DNA of 64,000 nucleotides from Stromatinia cepivora (lineage: Eukaryota > Ascomycota > Leotiomycetes > Helotiales > Sclerotiniaceae), in NCBI GenBank assembly GCA_014898415.1, contig RCTD01000025.1:372001-436000 (forward strand), read 5' to 3'. How positions within the stretch are numbered: the stretch's first letter is position 1; each line of letters starts with the position of its first letter. This document shows, in pieces, positions 57,801 through 64,000 of the stretch. The notes beneath the pieces are model-generated. The model made no database searches. It worked only from the letters and a program-made list of their open reading frames with translations, and was not told the origin of the DNA. The position numbers and the translations under genes were made by a program.

Positions 57801-60800
57801 GAATCGATGATTTTAGGTATGTATTGAGGGATCTCGGGGCCCAGATTTTTCATTTGTATCGCCAAAATTGAGCAACAAAGTCGAACTTGCTCCCTCCATT
57901 GTTCGGTGACCTCTGTTGTTTTGCCCCAATGCGGTAAAATCCACTTGGACGTGTTCGTAGCAAGAGTCTTCAAGTGTTCGGGCCTAGAAAATAGATCCAG
58001 TCGAGAATAATTAATAATTAAAACAAGTTTATACAATATGAGCTTGCCCTTTACCAACGCACATGAATCCATAAAGTCGATGGCAATATGCAAAATCTGC
58101 TCCCTACTAAGCAAGCCGCTAAGCTCTGGAAGCCAAGTATGGAAATGTTGAACAGCTAATGTTTGACTTCCCACCAGAATGGGTGCCGTAGTTCTCATCA
58201 TTCCCTCGAGTGCCTTGAAAATTTGGCGAAGTTGGCGGCCGAACCCTGAACTGGAATGGGTGATGCCAATGTCCGCTTCTTTCGCCTTCTGCTGCCCTCT
58301 TGCATGAGTGATGAACTTTAGGATATGTCGAACGACTTTGAATGTAGCGCGTAGTTTCCTCGAAGTTTCTGGATCAGAAGGGCTGGCAAGTAACCGAGTG
58401 AAGGACCTTACGAGACAAGGCGATGCGAATGGGTAATTAAATCTAGTTTCGGCATATTGATCTACCAAGGGGCCGAGGTTAAATCTTCGATCATGTACAA
58501 TGGAAAGAACTGTGACTAGGGCACTGAAGATAAGGTCTTCGTAATCATCGTTTCCAGTATTTTCAACGAGGATTCCAAAAATAGCATCAAATACATCGCT
58601 GAGCAGCTTCACGATCTCAATCTCCGAGACAAAGACTAGTCGTTGTAGAAGTTGCTGCAGTTCTCCTGGCGGTTGATCCTTCCACTTGAGTAATCGTAAG
58701 AGCACTTTATCCTGTGAGAACTTTGTACTACATAAATATGTCTGAATACGAAGAGTTGCAATCGGTCCAGTGACGGCCTCATCCTTCGACACATCATCCT
58801 TTCCACGAGAATTCCATGGCAAGGAAAGATATCCGCCTTTGCCAGTCGAACTACCTCGAGGTAGCATAGTTGTTTCGTCGTATTTATACAGAAGTAGAGA
58901 ATGATGTCCATCTCGCATAAAGGCTTGTTGGTCCCAAAGTGGAATGTGGCATATGGTAAGTGGATGATTCGGTGCATCCGCAAGAACCATTACTAGATGG
59001 CAATTAGGAACCTCCTGTTGGGGAATACATAAGCGCAGAGTTTGGTTCCAAGCATCACCACGTTCTGCTGCTACTGACTCCCATGAACTTTGACCGTCTG
59101 CATTCGATGAGGGATAGATAGCGCCCTCAAGCCGCTCTCCGCTTGACTTCCTCACTTCCATAGTAACTTGAAGATTCGACCCTACAAATGATGAGGGTAC
59201 AGGCATCGCACTGCCAACCGATCGCGATAGGAGAGCTTGCTTAGGAAGAAATGCCTCATCAAGGGTAACATAAATATCTGACCTTGGTTTGGTTGGCGCC
59301 CCAGAAAAGCCCATCTTATTAGTCTTCAAGATCCCAGACAGTAGTGTCGGAGTAGACTTGATAAGCCCGTCTGCGTCTGGACTGTCGAATGCTTTCAGAT
59401 ACACCTGCAGACGTTCCGTCCTTCGAGACTTTTCATACTGACCGGATTGGCTTGTCATTAGATCACGAATAATCTCCTCCCATCCATCACTCGGGCTCGG
59501 TTTCTCATGCCCAAGGGTAGTGGATGGCGACCATATAGTCATAACATGCTCAGCTTCACCTTGATTTTTCATGAGTGAGCCCAACCTTAGAGCTCCCATT
59601 CCAACGGTCTTGGAGATGGTTTGACTTATAGTTCCGGGCTTTGATTCGCCACCATTTCGTGACGATGAACTTCTGTTGGCGCCATCTCGACTGGACTGGG
59701 ATTCACCGCTGGGCTCGGAATTCTCAGAGAGAGAGTTTAATGTAGTGGCATTAGGTGTATTCTTAGTTTTACCCCACATCAAACTCCTCCTGCCTGCCTT
59801 GGCTGCACCGCCAGAAGGTGCAGGCTTGTCCCGCTCCTTATTAGCACTATCCCTAGAAAACGAGTTGCCCCTTGATCCGCTGCGAGATGTGGGTTTGCCC
59901 GCTGTGACTTGTGACGACGATTGCACTTTCACTATAAGATATAGCTCGCTTTCCGTCGAAGGTAAATCTCCAATGTCCGCGGATGCGAGGTCTGTAAACA
60001 GAGTTCTTATTTGTCCCGATTTTCCCATACTTGAAAGAGAAGCACTGGCAGGCACCTCTACAGTGTAAGTTTCCGAAAGTGCCACGCCTATCGAACCTGG
60101 CTTTTTCGTAGCTAGGAAAAACGATAGAGTTGTGGATCCTGTAGACGCGCCAACAAAAGCCTTCACATCCAATTGGAGATGATGGAGTACCAGATTTTCG
60201 TTCTGAACCGAAAGTTGGGGGTTTTCATCTAGCAGGCTCATCATAGATTGAAGCATAGTGACATCTACCGCCGAATCATCACCTGTGAGAACCCTACCGC
60301 GGGCAACAGGATCCCGAACAATAACCTCCCCATTTAACAATTTGTTTCCCCTCACGAGGTCCCATACTGTTTTCTCTCTCAAAGACTGAAGTTCGTGTTT
60401 CGTACAGACATTATGCAGAATTTGCCTTCTTGAAAGATCCAGTGTTTTTACCAAAGTCGACATCTTATCCAATTTGTGATATTGTCTCGAAAGCAAAAGC
60501 TCATGCAAATTTGTAGAGTGCCATTCTCTGAGACAGGATGCGATTTCGTCCACCAATGGCTCAGAGGCAGATGTTGGTGTCTCGTCTCCAATCTTTAGCA
60601 TAGGTACTGGAGCTGCTGGTTTTGGCGCACCAGGTTCTCGTTTCGCAATAATTGAGAGTCTGTTGACATTCCCATTCATGAGAACCTTACTCTTCCTTTT
60701 CTTCTTGGCAGGTTGTCCATTTGCGCCGTTGAGGTCTGCTGATCCTTTGGGTTGATGTACCTTGGCGCCGTTAATAGAACTGGAACTCCTGTCTGCCAAA

Positions 60801-61144
60801 ATACCATTCGTCAATCCGTTTGCATTGACACCGTCTCCGTCTTCCGTAGAAACCTGGCTCTGTCCCTCATCATCCCCTAGTACCTCCCGAACTTCTACGC
60901 AACTGGCTGGGAATATTCCAGAGAAAACCCTTGCCTCAAGAGTCTGCCCTTTTGTGCTTGTCAAACCAGCCAGCAGATTGGGCGGTGCAACCAGATATCC
61001 TCGAAACCATTGTAAGTCCTTCCCACCTTGCTCAATTATGTATAATTCATCCCCAAGTTCGAGTGGAAGATCTGCGGGCGAGGAAGCAACAAAAGGGAAT
61101 GTTGCGACGGCGAATGCGATGCGTGGAAGAGGTTGCCAGGGCAT
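54832..61144 (-). CDS. DCK1: DOCK-family guanine nucleotide exchange factor (2086 aa)
   Basis: DOCK proteins load GTP on Rac/Rho-type GTPases at membranes and shape actin growth; yeast Dck1 works with Lmo1 and Rho5. Two exons, 61144-55633 and 55580-54832, close in frame through a GTAAGA...ACAG intron. An SH3 domain is at residues about 8-95 (FAVATFPF, LGDELYIIEQ, WFRGYL), a low-complexity Ser-rich region at about 420-520, a DHR-1/C2-type domain near 610-790 (SDIYVTLDEAFLPK), a long helical middle, and the catalytic DHR-2 from about 1458 to 1835 (RYVHQLAEFQTNAGNHTEAG, PKYFRVIYRGMGFPQSLRDK). The C-terminal 250 residues are Ser/Gly-rich, with a Gly-Met run and a basic KRFSML motif; they are likely disordered. 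Start chosen at 61144 because the SH3 follows at once. Confidence 0.9.
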
Positions 61145-63552
61145 ATTATCAACTGCGCATTGGGAAGAATGTGGAATGCGGTACGCGGCACGACGGGGCT
61201 AATTAGTAAAGGTATGTCGGCGATGGATAGAGTGAAATCGGCTTCATCAGGAGAGAAGTTTCTTTTTCCTTTTTTCTTGTTTGGCGTTGTTGATCTTTTT
61301 CTGAATTATTGCAATTTACACTTATCGTAAGAGCCACAGAAGGCGAGGATCAAGGTCGAGGAGAGATTTAGTACTAGCGGATTGTGAATGTAATTGAGGG
61401 ATAGGATGGAGGGATGGAGGGATGGAATTGAAGATTCGGGTCAAACGATTTTTTGGCTTCGAGAATTGGCCTCGCCGTTAATATCATAAACTTTTTTTTG
61501 GAAGGTTGGGGTAAGTTGTTCTGGGTAGGTAAGGTTGGAAGGGGGTAATCGTTATGGGTACAATTAAATGTGCGCTCAGACGAACAAGGCTTAATATCTA
61601 AATGTGATAATGTGGTCGATGATTGTCTGGAGATACTCGAGGTTGTACTTCACTTATCGCAAGCTTCTGTGTTCAGTGAAATCAACCAAAAAAGAAAAAA
61701 GAAAAGAGATCTATCTCTACAATTCAATACAAAGGTTGAATAATGTATTGTCTTATTATATTTACTATTGGTTATGATTCGTAATGTCAATATAAAGACA
61801 TTATAACTCGTCTGAAATCCTGGGATACACCAAGAAGTGAGAGAGAGTGCTTTCCCCTGAAGTACTGTTATGTATCATACATTTATTGGAAGCTGTGAAT
61901 TCGATGGCATCTTGTAAGTTATAACAAGTTTGATACTACCGTTCTGGCCATACTTCATCTGCATTCGTCTAGTCTTTGCTGTGTTCGATTCCATCTTGTT
62001 TACTGCCCGCACATTGTTACTCTAATCTATTTACCAGGGGGTAGATTATCTATCTATCCTATCGACTCACTTATACACCAGCAACAAAGTGTTACAAAGT
62101 GATATATATATTCGTCGATGCTAAGGATGAACATCCTTTCTATTATTTGGGACTCGTATATGGAGATTTATAGAAAGAGCATTAGGTGAATCGTTTGGTT
62201 GTGGCTATCACATCGGCAGACTTTCCCCCCCTGTTCGGAAACGAATAAGAGTTTAGCGGAAAGCCACTCTCACTAATCCGATTGTCTTCTAGCTGCAGGG
62301 AAGAGCTCATGGCACCACAGACTGCAAAATTAACAACTTGTCAGGTACGGAGCCCTACTTCTTACTACATGCCCCCTCCCCTTCGACATCCCACGTGTGT
62401 GTAAGACCATGTATATGAAGTACAACATGTGGTCGCACTGTAAAAGATGTTAAGGGTTGTTTATCCACTACGTATGAAATCTCTTGATAGTTGGTAAGGT
62501 CGTCAGCTTTTAACTTTAACATCCATCAGCATAAATGACTGAGTGGAGGCTAAATATATTGATCGACACAGGTTGACCTGGTGTGAAATTTGCAGACCCG
62601 TTCTCGCGCTGTTCTCCATCTCGAGGCAGGAATATTGTCCATGATAAGGCTTGATGTTGAAAATATCATCTATAAGCTTGATTATCTGGGAGACAAGATT
62701 CTATAGCTACGCACACAAACGCATGTCCAAATACGTATCGTGCTTTTCGCAAAAATAGTTCCTAATGTGGTCCAAGGAAATGAGGTAGAGATGGTAAAAC
62801 GTCGGGTCGAAGAAAGGGGGATGTATGGGTTGCAGATCAGAGGATAGATTCTCGATCCAACAAAACAATCATGTAGTACCCGGCGAGTATGTATTTGCCG
62901 TGTAACATTTGCTACAAGATTTGATTTGATTCGTGCTCTGTAGATAACAGGCTGCTAACGATGGACATGAGTGCCCAGGTAGATGAAAATTGGACCAAGA
63001 TATCCTCTGCTGTTTTCAGAATGAAGATTATCTATGGAATTGGTGTTGAGTGAATCATAAAAAGCTCCAATTGAAGATTCAGTTGCTGATTCTTTGAAGA
63101 AAAGTTGAGTTGCGGTTGAAGAACTACAAGTACGAATGTTTTATGTACTCCCGACGAGCTGAGATTTGCCCTTAGCGTATCAAGTATCGTTGAGTACTGG
63201 TAATTATTACACTCGAGCTCTACCGTCTAAACTCATATATAGGAACTCACAATAAGCCCCTTTTGGATACGGATCGGCTGGGCTAGGGCTCGAAGATGCC
63301 TTTTCAATCTCATGTCGGAATATCTGATATTCCGGCATCCATTGACGTATGAAATCCCTAGAATCTCAGGCATTATTTAAGCACGTGAACGGGAATTCAA
63401 GTAGAGCTTTCTTGACATTGAACTATCCCATAATAGGTATATTCTGTGATCGGTGCTTGAACCAGACTACGTTCTCCGTTTCTTATCAGGCCTCAGCATC
63501 CGGTACATTTCAATCGCCCAGCTACCAGCATATATGATCTGATCTGGTTATC
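61145..63552. other. Long divergent intergenic region (DOCK / DUF2470 promoters)
   Basis: The 2.4-kb region lies between two start codons facing away from each other. GATGGAGG repeats lie at about 61405-61425. No coding region is supported; the ORFs 61133-61330 and 63349-63537 show no domain. Confidence 0.55.
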
Positions 63553-64000
63553 ATGGCTTCCTCATCCGAGAAAGATGCTGCTACAAAAACTCGTATCCTC
63601 ACACATATGAACGCAGACCACGCTTCTTCTCTTTCTCTCTACCTGCGACATTACTGCCAGCTCTCCAAAAGCGAAGCCTCCAAGCCGAAACTCCTCGATA
63701 TATCCCTCTCTTCACTCAGAATCTCCTCCAAATCAGGCAAATCCCACACGATTCCCCTCGATCCTCCCATGACTTCATACGCCAATGCCCGCCCTCGATT
63801 TGTCGCCATGGACGCCGAATCTCGCACTGCTCTCAACATTTCTCCATACACCATTACTCGATACGAGCCTCCAAAGATTTTCTTCCATCGGTTGGTTTTC
63901 GGGTTGTGTTTAATGACTATAGTTATCTTTGCTACGAAATCACATATCGTACCTGGTACATTTTTCTACGACAATGTATTGCCATGGTTTCCAGGAGGTG
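63553..64000 (+). CDS. DUF2470 (HugZ-like) domain membrane protein, 5' part
   Basis: The frame opens at ATG 63553 and stays open to the window edge (149 codons plus one base), so the gene is cut by the window and not broken. The N-terminal part reads ATKTRILTHMNADHASSLSL, with the HMNxDHxxxL motif of the DUF2470 domain (related to the C-terminal domain of HugZ-like haem oxidoreductases), and later DPPMTSYANARPRFVAMD. A hydrophobic stretch follows at about residues 115-132 (LVFGLCLMTIVIFA), indicating membrane anchoring. Fungal members are small ER/membrane proteins of unknown role. Whether haem is bound cannot be judged. Confidence 0.8.
   Translation, partial: MASSSEKDAATKTRILTHMNADHASSLSLYLRHYCQLSKSEASKPKLLDISLSSLRISSKSGKSHTIPLDPPMTSYANARPRFVAMDAESRTALNISPYTITRYEPPKIFFHRLVFGLCLMTIVIFATKSHIVPGTFFYDNVLPWFPGG

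Noticed and set aside
62310..62345. Mini-exon ATGGCACCACAGACTGC... followed by a GTACGG donor-like site
   Set aside because: No acceptor and second exon could be joined to a protein with recognisable sequence.

Overview
The window is a stretch of nuclear DNA from a filamentous ascomycete. Short introns with GTAAGT/GTATGT donors, a fungal complement of large conserved genes and an AT-rich, TpA-rich repeat block that looks mutated by RIP (repeat-induced point mutation) all point this way. The style (PPO-type oxygenase, numerous 9-bp minisatellites, RIP-decayed copia/gag elements) fits a leotiomycete such as Botrytis/Sclerotinia, but I infer that from gene style and not from a database search.

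Layout. Bases 1-7700 are an AT-rich block of transposon relics: two same-direction copies of the 3' end of a Ty1/copia element, each ending in a 166-bp LTR, and a 1.68-kb gag-only LTR element (150-bp LTRs, 5-bp target duplication GGGAC). The gag-only element is nested in another dispersed repeat whose uninterrupted copy lies 2 kb downstream. Bases 7.7-13 kb are a transition zone: an LTR-like fragment, a frameshifted small gene, a JmjC-like pseudogene with two in-frame TAA codons, and weak ORFs. From 13 kb onward the DNA is ordinary gene space.

Genes. (1) 13175-15580 (+), an accessory-type intronless gene that joins a coiled coil, a nuclease-like E-x-K domain, a Cys motif and a kinase-like domain. 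(2) 17383-30355 (-), a 4226-aa HECT ubiquitin ligase of the TOM1/HUWE1 family, six exons. (3) 33063-36083 (+), a GYP5-type TBC Rab-GAP, five exons. (4) 38588-42648 (-), the p150-Glued dynactin subunit. (5) 43230-44543 (-), a secreted, probably GPI-anchored fasciclin-domain protein. (6) 45816-46880 (-), TSC13 enoyl-CoA reductase. (7) 48411-52381 (+), a dioxygenase-P450 fusion (PPO/linoleate diol synthase), eleven exons. (8) 54832-61144 (-), a DOCK-family Rho/Rac GEF. (9) 63553 to the edge (+), the start of a DUF2470 membrane protein.

The conserved genes are not an operon or a metabolic cluster. They are housekeeping and trafficking/cytoskeleton genes (ubiquitin ligase, Rab-GAP, dynactin, DOCK GEF) with lipid genes (TSC13, PPO) between them. 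Intergenic regions are long (0.6-2.7 kb) and carry minisatellites, purine- or pyrimidine-biased tracts and, at 53.3 kb, a compact cluster of perfect hairpins. All splice models were built by hand; every multi-exon model I give closes in frame from ATG to stop.
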